Assembly (NCBI GenBank): GCA_033961575.1
Contig: CM066737.1
Coordinates: 100,964,709-101,028,708 of the forward strand
Source of the DNA: Aselliscus stoliczkanus
Lineage: Eukaryota > Chordata > Mammalia > Chiroptera > Hipposideridae
Length of the DNA: 64,000 nucleotides
Direction: 5' to 3'
Position numbers and translations under genes: made by a program. Below the pieces are notes generated by a model, which saw nothing but the letters and a program-made list of their open reading frames with translations, was not told the DNA's origin and searched no databases. Numbering within the stretch: position 1 is the first letter of the stretch; every line of letters starts with the position of its first letter. This document shows positions 45,326-58,696 of the stretch, piece after piece.

Positions 45326-45840
45326 TAACACTGGCTGCTAGAACAAACAACTCTTCAAATTTAAGTGTCTTGACACACAAGAGTCTCTTATAGGTGTTCC
45401 TGGTTGGCAAGTGAGTGACTGCCTCATGGCAAATGAGTGATTCAGGGACTCAGGCTTCTTCCACCTTGTACCTCTACTGTCCCCAGAGCCTGTGCATCCT
45501 GCCAGCAGAAAGAGAGACCACAGATAAGGTACATCGGCTTCAAAACCCTAGCCCGGAAGTGCTTCATATCACGTCCAATCCTATTTCATTGATAAGAACT
45601 GGTTACATGACCACATCTGAGTGGAAATGGGGCTGGAAAATGTAGCCCCTGTCTGGGAAACCATTCCTTAGCAACAGTTCCACACCATGGAAAGTGGAGC
45701 ATAAACTTTTGGTGGCCAGCAAGCCATATCTCTTTATAGCCATTGCATGCACGTGAAATCAGGTTAAAATAAATGGCAAGGACTGCCTTGAGAAAGAAAA
45801 GAAGCCACCAAAAGACATTATGAAACCCAGGCATGTGTAG
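45326..45840 (-). mobile_element. Probable old LTR/MaLR fragment
   Basis: 'caggcttcttccaccttgta', 'gcccggaagtgcttcatatc' and 'actggttacatgaccacatc' occur in a dispersed mammalian LTR-type repeat read antisense. Weakly supported. Confidence 0.4.
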
Positions 45841-46724
45841 AATAGGGCAATGATGACCTCAATTGGTTGGTAGCAAGTAAAATGCAGTGGCAGACAAATT
45901 GTCTTCCAGTCTCAGAACTGTCTAAAACCAGATAATTGAGCCCCTCCTCTCTTGCTCTATCATTTCTTCCCCCTACTTCTAAACAAAAGTGCCAGTCCCA
46001 GAAGCAGTTTCCCATTTTATAATGGATGCTTTCATACACAGTCATCTGAACCAGAATTTGGTTGGTTAATTGAAAAAGAAATAATTAAAGCAGAAAATCA
46101 TTAAAAATAGCACTTACAAACTATAAACACCCTATTTAATTTAAAACATGTAAATGTACACTCATTCACTAAACTTTCCATGTATAGTCAAGTTATTTTC
46201 TTTGACTATAAATCCGCTGATGGTAGTTACAGGCTTTCCTTCTTACATGAGAAGTACCTAAAATGCACTGTCTATGATTTCCAGTTTCGGAGTCTTGAAA
46301 GTGGACCAAGAATTTAAGACACTTGTGAAACAAGCTCAGTGCACAGTCCTCCCAATTTTCTAATGATTTCTCAATCTTTTATAATTGTTTGGCACACACA
46401 TAATTCAACAGCATTTTTAGCTCTGTGCTACTATTAAATCTTTCTAAAATTTTCAGCTTTGTTCCCATAAAAACAACTCCTTTTTGCATTCATATTTTAT
46501 CAATTCACATGTATAAATTTCACAATTTTAATAACAGGTACAGCTGGAACAATTGTCATAAACACGTTTGGAAGCAAACACAACCAACTTTTGGTAGAAT
46601 GTAGAACACAGCCAGTGGGAACAGAACTATGTGTTTTATCAAAGTGTCTCTGAGCACTCAGCGGGCCAGGACCTCAGGCAGTGTGCTTGGCAGAGGGAAT
46701 AGGGAGCCTTGGCTTATTTGGTGT
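45841..46724. other. AT-rich, mostly unique sequence
   Basis: 46060-46600 is very AT-rich and free of recognisable insertions. Confidence 0.35.
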
Positions 46725-47258
46725 GGTTGTCAGTGTCCAAGATGACCCACAATGATCCTTGCCTTTTGGTATTCACACCTTTGTGTAGTCATTTCCCACA
46801 ATGAATTCATGGCTGATCTATGTGACCAATAAAATATGGCAGAAGTGTTGGTTGTGTGACTTCTGAGGATAGGTCACAAAGGGTGTTGGGATTTCTACCT
46901 TGGCGTTTTAGATCACTCACTTTGGGAGAAGTGGTCATCATGCCATGGGGGCATTCCAGCAGCCCTGTGGAGAAACCCACATGGAAAGAATCTGAGTTCT
47001 CCCTCCAACAGTCAGCACCAATTGGCCACCTTGGAAGCAGATTGTCCAGCCCCAGTCAAGCCTGCCCCACACTGCAGCCTCAGCCAACATTTGACTGTAC
47101 TCTTATGAGAGATCCCAACCTATAACCATGTGGCCAAGCTGCTCTTGAATTCCTGATCCACAGATGTTTTGGAAGATAATGAGTGTTTATTGTTTTAAGC
47201 CACCAAGTCTTAGGATGATTTGTTACACAGCAATAGACAGCGAATACATTTCGTAAAT
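46725..47258 (+). mobile_element. MaLR/MLT1-like LTR
   Basis: 'aagatgacccacaatgatcc', 'tatgtgaccaataaaatatg', 'gtggagaaacccacatggaa' and 'ttttaagccaccaagtctta' follow a known dispersed LTR from start to end. Confidence 0.72.
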
Positions 47259-47514
47259 TGGTTACGTGTCTGTCATTTAAAGAGGTTTCTGCAATAATGT
47301 GCTGTTCACTGTGCAGGAAACTGCCCTACCTGCGTTTGCCTTTTGCAGTGTTGGCCACAGACCACATGTGAGGTGGCTGATGGCAATCATGAGGAAGAAG
47401 AAACCATGTGAGGATTAATCGAGAAATCTTGGCCTTCTTAGCACCAGACTCAACCAAGCTCACAAGTTGAGGCTTGATTTAGGTTATGATCAGATAACCA
47501 AAGCTTCCTTATTG
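47259..47514. other. Unassigned sequence
   Basis: Nothing recognised. Confidence 0.3.
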
Positions 47515-47690
47515 AAAGTGCAGTTCATGGACTAGCAACAATGGCCTCACTTGGGAGCTGGCTAGCAGTGTAGCATCTCATGCCCCACCACCACCACCGC
47601 AGGCCTGCTGAATCACAATCTGCATTTTATAATAACAAGATCCCCCGGGGATTCATATGCACTTTAAAGCCTGAGAGCACTTAACTAAGG
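47515..47690 (+). mobile_element. MER5A, diverged
   Basis: 'gcagttcatggactagcaac' and 'gcaggcctgctgaatcacaa' fit MER5A. A (CCA)n interruption is present at about 47585-47597. Confidence 0.65.
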
Positions 47691-49435
47691 ATTATGTGTG
47701 TGGTGACTTGGGAATTAAAGGGAATACATTGTGAAGGGATTGCTTCTGGAAAGGGTTTCCTTTTTCTGGAAGTAAAATTCCCTAGCTAACAGGAACACTG
47801 TAGTAGAATCAATTCCTGAATTAGGGGAGGTTGGCTTCGTGTTCTCCAAGATTAACTCCAGTTTTCAGCATGCTGTCAGTCTGTTCTGTGTCCCAGGAGC
47901 TCAGACCCTGAGTTTCGCCATCTACTTTCTTCCTACCCCTTGCCTCGCTCTTGTTTGCTTTAATAAAGCAAATTCATCAAATCCCAGTGATGTTTTCATG
48001 CTACTTGAGGGTGTAGATACGGCTCCAGGGAGAAAAACCACATTTTTCTGATTGTGATATACCTGGGACACAGGGCTTCTTGAGCGGGTGAGAAGACGAC
48101 TGCTGCCTCCTGTTATTTACATCCTGAGACTCTCTGTTGGGTTATAAGACAGGCCACTGTGGGCAGGAAGGCAGGATTTTAAAGGAGCAAACAGGAGGCT
48201 GGAGAAGTCATTAATTATGTTATCACAAAAAGTATTTGGTGCTTTTTCTGAACATTACAGTTACCACTGCTGCTGGTAATGTCCTTTTATTTGTCCAGGG
48301 GGGGTTGCTCCCATTCGATTAGATTAAGTGTGTCATCTAAGGCACAATAACAGATTTGGCCGTGTGCTTTCGCTGCTGGCTGTGGTTGACTGATACCCAA
48401 GCTTTGACTCCCTGCTGCGTATCTAAGCTGTACAAGCTGCAGTCAATGCATTCAATCTACATAAAAAGAACACAAATTGCACGTTAGCCTTTTTGAGTCC
48501 AGTAATCAGGTTTCCCCCACACACACCTCTCCCCCTGCTCTTAGCCCTGCTCTGCTGGACAATTTGAAGCGCCCTTGTGTTGCTAAACATTTTTTTCTGA
48601 GTCAGGTAGAGAGAAAAGTCTTTTGCATTTTAATTGCACTGGATCTGCTCATTGAATGACCCCTGTAATTTATATATTGTTCATAGTTAGTGCTTTCTGC
48701 AGTCCTGTTGTGCAGCTGATAACATAATTCACAGGCGTGCACCTCGGGCTCTGTGGGGAGTGGCTTGGGCTTTCTGTTCTGAGTTTGCAAAATCCTCTTG
48801 CTCATTCTTCAGATTCAAGCTGCTGCAGCTGCTGTCAGTCACTATCTGCTTCTGCAGGTAACTCAAAAAGGCCAATCAATGAGCCCCAGCCTGTTCCTTT
48901 GTTTACATTTAAAGATTGCCCTTTCCTTCCCAGCCCCTTACAATATTTGCAGACCCACTGGCTATTTGTGACGCAGCTTCCTGTACACCCTCCCTGGGTT
49001 CTGTAATGAATGCCCTTAAACCAGAGCTGTGGAAAGGACAGCAAACACTGGTATCATGCTCCCACAAGCTCACTACAGAGGCAGTGAGACCCAAGACAAT
49101 CAATAAATAAGAAGGGCATAGTAAATAGGGAATGGGGTGGTGGCTTTTTTCTTCCGTTGGTACATTAGACGGTTAGCTTTTGGGAACTAGAGCCATGCTA
49201 TTTTTTTTTATTTGGAAAATATCCTAAGCATTTCAGGCAAGTCTATGAGAAAGCAAAGTTCAATTTTTATAAAGCGTGTAGGTGTTTAATCATTTACTTG
49301 CTTCATATTCACATTGAAGCTGCATGCCTCACATCTGCCAGAAAGATAAATCATGGGCTTGAGTTGGGTTATTTTGGCCCATCTCAGATTTTGCTTTAGT
49401 GATTTTGTTCTCAAAATCTGTGGGGCTAACAGATC
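47691..49435. other. Unique sequence; candidate conserved non-coding block
   Basis: About 1.7 kb with no recognisable repeat. 48190-48560 mixes AT-rich homeodomain-like words (ATTAATTATG) with E-box/GC words. Its quality suggests a conserved element, but this is unproven. A CAG|GTAACT donor-like site lies at 48858. Confidence 0.35.
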
Positions 49436-49580
49436 AGACTCTTGCCACTGGAAGTGTGATCCATGTGCATCACTGTCATCACAACCTGCGAGGTTGTTAG
49501 AAGTACAGAATGTCAGAGTCTGTTCTCACAAGATTCCCAGGTGGCTTGCACATCACAATTTGAGAAGCACTGAATTAGGT
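49436..49580 (+). mobile_element. MER5A fragment
   Basis: 'caagattcccaggtggcttg' and 'atttgagaagcactg' at the right terminus. Confidence 0.65.
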
Positions 49581-49725
49581 CTCAACCCCAGCTGTATATT
49601 CAAGCCATCGGAGAACCTGGGAAAAAACACTACTGCTAGAATCCCACCCCTAAAGATCCTGATCTAATTGCTCCAGCATAGAACTGGGCATTGAGAGTTT
49701 TTACAACCTGCTGGAGTGATCTAAC
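49581..49725 (+). mobile_element. Second MER5-like fragment in tandem
   Basis: 'aatcccacccctaaagatcc' and 'gatctaattgctccagcata' are MER5-like, directly after the previous copy. Confidence 0.5.
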
Positions 49726-50945
49726 ATGCAGCCTAGGGCAAGAATGATGGGATTATACAAAATCTTAAGAGAAGGATTGAAAACAAACAGTTCTAAACCT
49801 AAATCAGTGCTCCATGGACATTTCCAACTCCCCCGTCTCCCCAGGCTTCCTGGGAACCTGCAGGGTTTTCAGCACAATTTAACACGTATTTCTTCAGTGC
49901 TTCTTATTGGTCCATCTCACTACACTGCACAGGCCACTCAGAAAAGCAAGAAGGCAAAGTCACCTTGTGCGTAAGACCGTTTTCCGTACAGCCCCCTGAG
50001 CCACGATGCTGGGAGATCACCCTGTGCACCTGCAGATGGCTCCATGGGCCTCTGAGAAGGTGGGTTCTCAGACAGCTCTGAAGCACATCTCTTCGTAGAA
50101 GTTGTAGGACACACCTATCTGGGTTCCTAAGAACCACTTTCAGAGAATCCCAATTTCATGGGCACGCATGATTTAGTATTTTGACATCTTTTCTAGCATA
50201 TGTTTAGCAAACTTTCCGATATTTTTTTATTAGAAGAGAGACAGGTGGTCCTTTGGAAAAGATTTTGGAATGGAGATCAGAAGGCCTGAGTCTGAGTTCT
50301 TATTTTACCACTAAGCAGTTTGGTATAATATCTGAGATTTCCTTTCCTCCCCAATTACAGAGTGACATTGCATGTGTCCAATTTACTTTAAGGCATAACG
50401 CTGGTGCTAGTCAGGCATGCATACCCGGGACTGGTCTTCGGGCATTCTAAGCAGAGGGGCAGCCTCCAGAGGCTGCTACTGTAGCCATTGTTGCTATCTA
50501 CATAGATCGCCTGGGCTTTGCTACTGAACATAGCAAATGTCAGAGAGAGGTTTTATTGGTGATCAGGATATGCGGATCTGCTCAAATATTTTTGCAATAC
50601 TGCCTATTCTTACATGAACCAGGTTTTAGAACCTAGTGACATCCGTAGCTTATATCTGGAGGGATGGTGCCCAAGAATTGAGCTCTAAGTGGGCTCTTGC
50701 CCAATGATTGGTTTAGGAGGATTTCTTATTGCCTGGCACTGTCTATAATGATAAGACAATCCTGTCGTGCTGTGTTGTTGGTGTATCTGCTTTCAAGTGA
50801 ACCTTTCATACAAAACAATAGAATATGGTTGGAGAATTGCTTTCCTCATAACGTATCCTAAGGCTGTGATGGAGTAGCTAACCCTCATTCACTCAAAACT
50901 TTTCAGTGTCTACCATTAGCTACCAAAAATCTTCTAATAGTTCAA
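49726..50945. other. Unassigned sequence
   Basis: No gene or repeat recognised. Confidence 0.35.
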
Positions 50946-51060
50946 CATGAATAAATAGATATGAGTCCGCTGCCCAGTTGTGTGACCTTGAATCTCACAT
51001 CTAGTTGCTATACCTCTCTGGGTCTCAGGTATTGTATTTTTTTAAAAATTAATAGGATTA
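50946..51060 (+). mobile_element. MIR fragment
   Basis: 'cagttgtgtgaccttgaatc' and 'acctctctgggtctcaggta'. Confidence 0.7.
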
Positions 51061-52860
51061 TCTTAAAGACTTTTTCTGGCTTAAGATTCTAAAATTAAAT
51101 TATGAGGAAAAGTCAAGCAGACCAAAATACTCCAGGCTTCAGTAGATCTTGCTTTTGAGTCCCCTATGTTCCCCTGCCGGGCCCCCTTAATCGCAGCCCG
51201 TACTGTGTGACTCTTTTCAATAATTCCAAGCCCCTGGGAAACTTAGCCCATGCTTGCCATCCTCTCTGTATGGTCCCAATTAAGTTTGTGGACTGTAATA
51301 TGGAATCCTGACAAGGCTCTGAATGTTGCTAAGTTAATAGAATATTCTGGCAAAAAGCAGAGTGGAGGAGATGATACTTTACAATTGTCTCACTTAGCAG
51401 GCTCCTTTTATTCTGAGAAACACTGGCAGTAGGGTTGGTTTCAATTTAGCATTTTTATTCAAGGCAACCTAGCAGTGGCACTCATTTCCCAGTGTGGCTT
51501 AAATGAAGCATCAAGTCCAATGACCCCGAGGCGAGCCCCAGCAATGCCTGCTTGATGCTTTGTGGGGTCAATGAAGCTATTGCAAGAAGTAGACCCCAAA
51601 TGGTGAGGTTCAGTCACCCGCTTGTTCCAGTAAATGGGGAAGAGCATGTTTAATTGACCCATTGGTAGAGAGTTGTTCCTATTTCATCCTCCTCCACAGC
51701 TTTGGTATCTTTCTATTGTGGCTTCCCAAGTATTCCTGGTGTGAGCCTTTCATAGTTCCTAATGAAGCCATTGTACTATTTTCAGTCAAGATCTGTGGTG
51801 TGAAACAAAGAAGGGACTTGACAGAGCAGTTTCCAGTGTAGTTATTGAAAATAATCCCAACCTGTTGGAGCCAAAAATAACTGAGATCAAGACAGAGATC
51901 AAGCTATTGCTGCAATCTTGTGCAATAGCAGCTCTGATGAAAAAATGCTGGGCAGCAAACCAACGGAGACAGTTCATCTCAAAGATTTTTTTCCTTAGAA
52001 AAATTATTCTGGACATCTGGCCCCCAGCTCTGAAGTTTTCCTGTTTTGTGTTACCAAAATGTTTGTTGGGTTTCAGCTTTGCTATGTGTTTTTGGTTTTG
52101 TAAAAGAACTTACCTTTTTTTAAAAGACAGCATAAAACAAATGGCCTACTGAGGGCTTCAAGCCAGTAGTGACTGCATATTACTGTACCTGACTGTATTG
52201 TAAATAATGTGGATATTAAAAATGTGAGTATCAGAAGTCTTGGTTAAAATGCCCATGAAAGAAAAAAGCAGGAAGGGTTGACAGGTATTTCTTTAAAGTG
52301 ATTTGGATTTTTAAAGTAAAGTCTAGTAATTAACTATTAAATAAGTTGACTTGTCTGTGGTTATATGAAACTAAAAAGAACCCTTAGCCCATTTCTTTGA
52401 AGGACTATGAATATAAAATTCCAGTGATCCTAATATATTCCCAGACCCAAATGCAATGCTCCTTGAACTCAGGCAGGATATTTTTCTTAGATAAACATTT
52501 AATATCTATCTATTATATGCCAAGTACTGTGGTAGGAGACTAAAAGCATAACCTCAAAAAAATGTGAAGCAGTACTGATGATACACGTTTGACAACCACC
52601 AGAAATCACCCTGATTTTAAAATCCATCATCAAACATTGAGCCATGAGAAGTACTAATAACGGCTACCCAACACCCCAAGAGACCAGAAGAAATGAGATA
52701 CAGATGCAGTGCCCTACAGCTTGGAAGAATGAAGGGTTGGAAAGCCCAGGGGATTCAACTTCTTAATTCATCCCATTCTCATTTCCTCCCCTTTGTTCTT
52801 CTATATCTAAGGACATTGGTCTCTAGTCAGCAGTGAGTAATTAAGTCAGTCACTGTATTG
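51061..52860. other. Unassigned; L2/MIR scrap near 52490-52560
   Basis: 'tatatgccaagtactgtggt' is L2- or MIR-like. The remainder is unique-looking with no gene evident. Confidence 0.35.
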
Positions 52861-53035
52861 AGTGTCTCAGCTGAGACTGACCTTCGGAATCATCTGTAGA
52901 ACTTAAAAAAAAACAAACAGATTCTCCAACCTCTGCCAAGATTTCAGAATCAGAATTACTAGGGTGGGGCTAGGGATTTGTATTTTCTAAAACATCCTCC
53001 TTGCGATTCTGATGCTCACCCAGGGTTAAGACTTG
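52861..53035 (+). mobile_element. MER5A, diverged
   Basis: 'tttcagaatcagaattacta', 'gggtggggctagggatttgt' and 'gcgattctgatgctcaccca' are MER5A landmarks. Confidence 0.7.
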
Positions 53036-53150
53036 TTGGACATAGAATCAATGTATCCAGAACACATTGTGCTAAAAGGCAGGGGGTTATTAAAGAAATA
53101 GAGAGCCAGGTCCCTGCCTACAGATGATTTATGACAAACAGAGAAGAACT
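53036..53150 (-). mobile_element. L2-like scrap
   Basis: 'gagccaggtccctgcctaca' resembles the antisense L2 3' region. Confidence 0.35.
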
Positions 53151-54811
53151 TTAGGGAGAGAATAAGAAAATGTAGAGAAAGTGAGAGAAAAACAAATAAC
53201 CCAGAAGGAAAGCCGTGGGACTGTGTACTGCATTTGCTGTCGCACAGGTAAGAAGTAGTATGTAAGCTTTGGCATAAGCAGGCTCACCCCTCATATTTGT
53301 AAGACCTGGAACCAGAGAACAAATGGAAGCCTTATCTATGTCTAAGTAATTAAAAGTTATAAACAACTCATAAACTGTTATTCAAAACATATCCATCTTC
53401 CCGCCTTGACAACTATACCTTAGTAAGACCAGATTTGAATTAAAAATCATTGAACTTCTTGGAGTTCCACACTGGACCCTAGTGGCATGGAGAGAGTAAG
53501 CCCAGGTGACCAGCTTGTAGCCCTGCTTACCCATCACTTCCCTCCTAGACCTCATCTCCCACTATAAGGAACCTTGTGGATACACAGACTGATGAGCTAG
53601 AGTATACACCTAAATTCTATTCATACCTCCCTGCAAAAAGCTACCCCTTGACCTTACCTCTAGCATATGGTATTCATACTAGCTACACAATCTGCCCTTA
53701 GGAAGAAAGACCCAGGGAAGAAGCCCATGGAGCTCTGGAAGCTGGCTGGGGCCATTTGGTCAGTTAGTTCCAAGGTTCTTGTCACCTACATCATGGTCTA
53801 AAAGGTTTTGGCCTTGCTGGCTCCTCACCCTGTAGGAAAGGGCCCAGCCAGAGTGGGGTTCTCTAATGGTCAAAGCTAATGAAAGGGCCCCTCCTGATGG
53901 GATCAAAGAATAGCACTGTGTACAGGCAAGATTGTGGATGAATCCTAAAAACTATAGGCTTGGCCCAAAGAAACATGAAAATCAGTGAGTGGAGAATAGT
54001 CCTAGAGAAGAATAAGTTTATCTCATTTCCCATCCTTTTTATCCCAGATGTAGGTTGAAATTTAGATCTACCAGCCACACTTATCGCAGGGTTTTTAATC
54101 AGTTAGGTTTAGGTTCAATTGAAAAGTAGCAGTAGGATTAGTTTCAGCCAAAATAGAAAAAAAAAACCCCACAGGGACATAAATAAAATAGAAGTTATTC
54201 TCTTTCACATAAATGTAAGCAATCAAGTCTACTATAGTGACTTTAGAATCCCTAGTGTCACAAACGCCTTCTATTTTAATGCTCTGCCATCTTTGAGACT
54301 TGGTTTCTATTTCATGATCCAAAAATGGCTTCTTGAGCTCCACCCATCACATCCATACCCCAGTCAGCTGGGAGGAGGAAGAGAGAAAAGAGTATCCTAT
54401 TTAAGATACTCTCCAGAATTTGCACACATACTTCCACCTCTATCTCATTAATCAGAACTTAGCTATGGAGCCAAAACAAGCTAAAACGTACACCAAGCTA
54501 AAAATGGAGATTATGTTCCTAAGGAAAAGAAGGAATTGTGTGACAACTATCAGTGTTTGCCAAGGGACTTTCAAACAATAGAAACTGACTCTGAAAAATT
54601 TAAGCTAAAGGAATTTACTGGATGGTTATTCGGTAGTTCAGATATTTTATAGGCTGAGTAGAGGGTCATGCTCTGAAAGTGGCAAGTGATCTGTGCAGAA
54701 CACCACCATCAACCTAACATTCAAAGCTGCCAACACCACCAGACTCTAAATGCTGCCACCGATGCTGTTATAATTTTTCAAATGTCCCTGCAGCTTGGCA
54801 TCATTCTGTCT
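53151..54811. other. Unassigned sequence
   Basis: A donor-like CAG|GTAAGA lies at 53246 without a convincing acceptor upstream. 54080-54480 may be an old repeat. No gene found. Confidence 0.35.
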
Positions 54812-54915
54812 AGAACTATGCTGTCCAATATATAGCCATTACATATGGCTAGTGGCATCATATTGGACAGTGTGGATGTAGAACATTTCCATCACTGCAG
54901 AAAATTTTATTGAAC
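54812..54915 (+). mobile_element. hAT-like fragment (same family as 5.6 kb)
   Basis: 'tatgctgtccaatatatagc' and 'atcatattggacagtgtgg' give the family's inverted termini around an internally deleted core. Confidence 0.5.
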
Positions 54916-55071
54916 AGACTAAGTCCTGGACCAACGAGTCCAATTTGCCAATCTAGTTTACGTGCCTACCGCTTGGCCCCCAGGAGTGCCTCCCCCACCA
55001 AGATGCAATAGAACTTGCTCAAAAGAGGGAGAGGAGGCTGTTGGATGCTGGACAGCTAAAAAGAGCAGAAA

Positions 55072-55210
55072 ATGTCCTCTACACACTTACTGACAGTATG
55101 ATCTTGGGATAACTACTTCTTTAGCCTCAAATTTTGTATTTGTATAGTGGAAATAATGTTAACTGCCTCTTAGGGTTGTTATGAAGATAAAAAGATGAGG
55201 TATGAAAATT
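55072..55210 (+). mobile_element. MIR fragment
   Basis: 'cacttactgacagtatgatc', 'ctcttagggttgttatgaag'. Confidence 0.65.
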
Positions 55211-55520
55211 ACCAGGACCATCTGGGTTAATAGAGTCTTACGGATAATGACCAAATGCAGAATATGGTCCTTGATTGATCCTGCTTAGAACAACCAGCTG
55301 CCAGAGACATTGGAAGACAACTGACGGAAATTTTAATTTAGAATTAGTGTTAGATAATATTAGGGAGCTATTATTAATTTTGTTAGGTGTGATAATGGCA
55401 TTGTTATTATATAGGACGTGATAAAATTTTTAAGGGTAAAATAGGATTATGTAATAACTCTAAATACTAATTCCGAATACAAAAAATAGATAAAACAAAT
55501 AGGACAAAATAGTAATTGTT
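55211..55520. other. AT-rich unassigned sequence
   Basis: May include an old L1 3'-end scrap ('gttaggtgtgataatggcat'); uncertain. Confidence 0.3.
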
Positions 55521-55534
55521 AAATCTAGGTGATA

Positions 55535-55948
55535 GGACCAGCCAAGTGGCGCATTGGTTGAGAGCTGGCTTGGGATGCCAGCGGCCCCAGTTCGGATCCC
55601 ACATATGAGGGCCAGTGACACTGCCCTCTACAGCTAACAACAGCTCCACCTGGAGCTGGGCTGCTGTGAGTACCCAGGGACAACATAGCTGCAGCCCCTG
55701 CTGCAGTGGGCTGCCATAGACTACAGTGAGTGGCCAGCAGCCAGTGTGAGCTGCCAAGAGCCGCAGTGAGCGACCATCCAGAGGCCAGCGACTAAGCTGC
55801 CTCATCTGGGAGGAGCGCAATGGCGATACCAACATGGGCCGGTGAAGAGATGTCCTCCACAACTAGACTGAAGAACAAAACAAAGATAGCAACTTGTCTG
55901 TTCCCTCTCCAATTTCCCAATGCTGTTCCCCTCCCCCAATTCCCCAAT
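55535..55948 (+). mobile_element. Group B SINE, full length (414 bp)
   Basis: Sense copy: head GGACCAGCCAAGTGGCGCAT, one internal GTGAGTGGCCAGCAGCCAG unit, doubled tail segment and A-tail. The AATAAA/TCTTT end is mutated. Exact 14-bp target duplication AAATCTAGGTGATA at 55521-55534 and 55949-55962. Confidence 0.95.
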
Positions 55949-55962
55949 TTTAAAAAAAAAAT

Positions 55963-57589
55963 CTAGGTGATAGATTAATGGATGCCACTCTCCTTAATCT
56001 CTATTTTTGACATTTTCATAATTTATTCAAGAAAGAAAGAAAAATACCAGGTTCATAGCAGGAATTCAATAAATGTGAATTTCTCTCCTTCCCGTCATAG
56101 TTGTAGGGACCTTATAGTCTTCTCAGGAAGATGGTTGGAATTCTTCCCATACTGTTCCCACCCAAACCTGCCCCACTTCCCCCAAGGCCACCTGCGTAAA
56201 GGCTTCCTGCCCTTTCAGTGACAGCACACTCTGTATGTCTGTGGGGACCTTTGACTACAAGGAATAGTTTGACCAGTAGTAGAAGGAGTCTTGCAACAAG
56301 GCACTTGTCTACAGCACTGATTTTGGATGTGAAATTTTCCCCTTGCACCATAGCAGGGGTTCAAAGAAAATCAGTATATACCACTATTTGTTTCCACATT
56401 TGTCAGATCAGCCCCCTTTTCCTGATGCCTAATCCAGAATTAAGTGGTATTGGGAATGAGAAGGATACGACAGCCCATTTTTCATTTTAGTTGACCTACT
56501 TACTCAGTAAATGTGGAGGAGAAAGGAAGGGAAGTTTGGAGGGTTTGAGTCACCTCAATGGGATCAACAGTGGAAAACACTGAAATGAACCTGGAGTGGA
56601 TCACCTGCTTTTCTCCCTGAGTGGTAGTGAGAAATGACTTACCAAAAATGTGGGTTATATTAGCTTTCAAGGCTAAATAGTGTCTTCCTGTAATGTTGAA
56701 GTATCAACAGTTTCCATGTGTTTGTGAGATTAAGGCAAGTGGCCAAGATTATTACAGTCTGCTTCTAAAGGCAAGCTAACTTATGGCACAGGATCTATCT
56801 TTAGGAACCATGTGCCAAAATACCACCTTTGTACACAAAAGGAAGCATCTTGAGGCTCATTGTCATTCTCAATATTAGGGATGATAAAATAGTGACTAAA
56901 TAAGAAATCTAGTTTTATATTTGGTATAATGAGTGAAACAATGAATAATGGCATTTTTTTTTCAAACAGATTTCTCCCTAAAACAACATGTTTCAAAGTT
57001 GAACAATCAACCATCTGCTTTTAGCAATATGGTGGTTGTGTGTGTGAGTGTATGCACGCTCGAGCATTGGTAGTTAGAAGGAGTGCTCTGAGGGCCCCTT
57101 CCACAGAACAGCAGCTATATCCTGGATGTAAAACACTCTTCAAGGCATTTGTGGCCTTGTAAATCGTTGGAGAGATTTCTAAAGGCTTCCACAAGAGTAA
57201 CCCCCCAAAATAAAAACTAATCCAAGCCTGGACTGGAGGGGAAGCCTTAAACTGCAAGTAATAGGTGTGTGGCAGAATGCCCTTAGAGTAGATACCAATA
57301 GTAACACTTACAGTAGTGTTGGGATATGGGCCAGCATTGAGGCAGGAATGCTGATCGCAGGACATGTTCACTAAGATCCTCACAGTGGCTGAAATACTCT
57401 TGGTTCAGAGGTGTCTCTGACTTCCTGCTGAAGTAAACCCTCTTACAAAACAAAACAAAATGCTTCTCTAATTTAGACCTACAGGATTCCCATAGATCAG
57501 AATCAAGCAATAAGCTGGCAATGTGCTAAGGCAAGCCACCATGAGCCAGAGGCAGCATAAACAACGAGGCTCTGAGCTCCATGACAATT
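55963..57589. other. Unassigned; MIR tail near 56040-56080
   Basis: 'aggaattcaataaatgtgaa' is a MIR tail. No other repeat or gene recognised. Confidence 0.35.
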
Positions 57590-57943
57590 GGAAATACAGG
57601 ACTTCTTAGATACAGAATACAGAACAGCTTATGCATGAAATACTTAAAGACATGAAAGATGCAATCACACAGATGAGCAGGCAACAACAGGCTAACAGAA
57701 ATAACCTGGAAGTTTCTTTTAATGAAACTTCTGTAAATAAAAATGCAATTATTGATACAAAAAAAAATGGACTGGTTAAACAGTAGATTAAATTCAGCTG
57801 AAGAGAGGATTAGAGATTACCCAGAATGCAGCACAGAGAGGGAAGAGGGGATAGAAAATATGAGAGATTAAGTGATTGGAGGCTAGACTGAAGAGGTCAA
57901 GCATAAATCTAATTGGAGTTTCAGAATAAGTGGGGATGGGGGG

Positions 57944-58006
<63 letters not shown>

Positions 58007-58690
58007 ATTTGAAGAGATAATAGCATGAATCTTCCAAGGCTGATGAAAAGCATAACACATATCCAGGAACATAACATATACCAAGAAGGATATTTTAAAA
58101 AGAGGAAATTCATACCTAAACACATAATAATTCAACTGCAGAACACCAACTGTCAGGAGATCTTAAAAGGAGCCAGAAAGAAAAGATGGATCATTCTCAA
58201 AGGGATGACAATTAGACTAACAGTTGTCTTCAACAACAATGGAAATCAGAAGACAATGGAATACTAGTTTTTCATTGTTGAGAGAAAATAACTTACAGCT
58301 TAGAATGGTGTAGTGAAAAAATAATATTTTAGGAAGGGGGTAAAACTAAGATATTTACAAATATGCCAAAACAGAGGGATTTACTACCAAAAGGTCTTCA
58401 CTAAAGGAATATCTTCTAAAAGATGTACTTCAAGAAGAAGGAAAATTATGTCAGAAGGATATCTATGATACAAAAAGGAATGGTGAGCAGTCAAAACATA
58501 TATATTCATGACAAATATGAAAAAATATAAAAACATATACATATGAACAAATAATATATGGGAAAAAAAGAATCCTTATGTCAATTTGATAGAATTAAGA
58601 AAAAAAAGACAAAAATAAAACACTGGACAACAGTGATATGCAAGTCGGGAGAGGGGAGATAAGTCTTCTAGGATCCTTAACGGAAATACT
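57590..58690 (+). mobile_element. Old L1 (L1ME/HAL1-like), left part
   Basis: 'aactgcagaacaccaactgt', 'aggagccagaaagaaaagat', 'aatggaaatcagaagacaat' and 'gatgtacttcaagaagaagg' are typical of L1ME/HAL1 elements. Full of stops. It continues after the hAT insertion at 58993. Confidence 0.75.
57946..58003 (+). repeat. (GA)n microsatellite after a G run
   Basis: Nine or so G followed by about 27 GA units, inside the old L1. On the minus strand it encodes a meaningless Ser/Leu run. Confidence 0.95.
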
Positions 58691-58696
58691 AGAGAA

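Noticed and set aside
48802..48853. Micro-exon with CAG acceptor and CAG|GTAACT donor
   Set aside because: Very short, weak donor, no frame support.
53124..53247. Second exon candidate ending at CAG|GTAAGA (donor at 53246)
   Set aside because: No pyrimidine tract or good acceptor upstream; the left boundary would fall in an L2-like scrap.
57794..58135. Minus-strand open frames with long Ser/Leu runs, and the similar His/Ser run at 29718-29936
   Set aside because: Translations of (GA)n and (TG)n(AG)n microsatellites.
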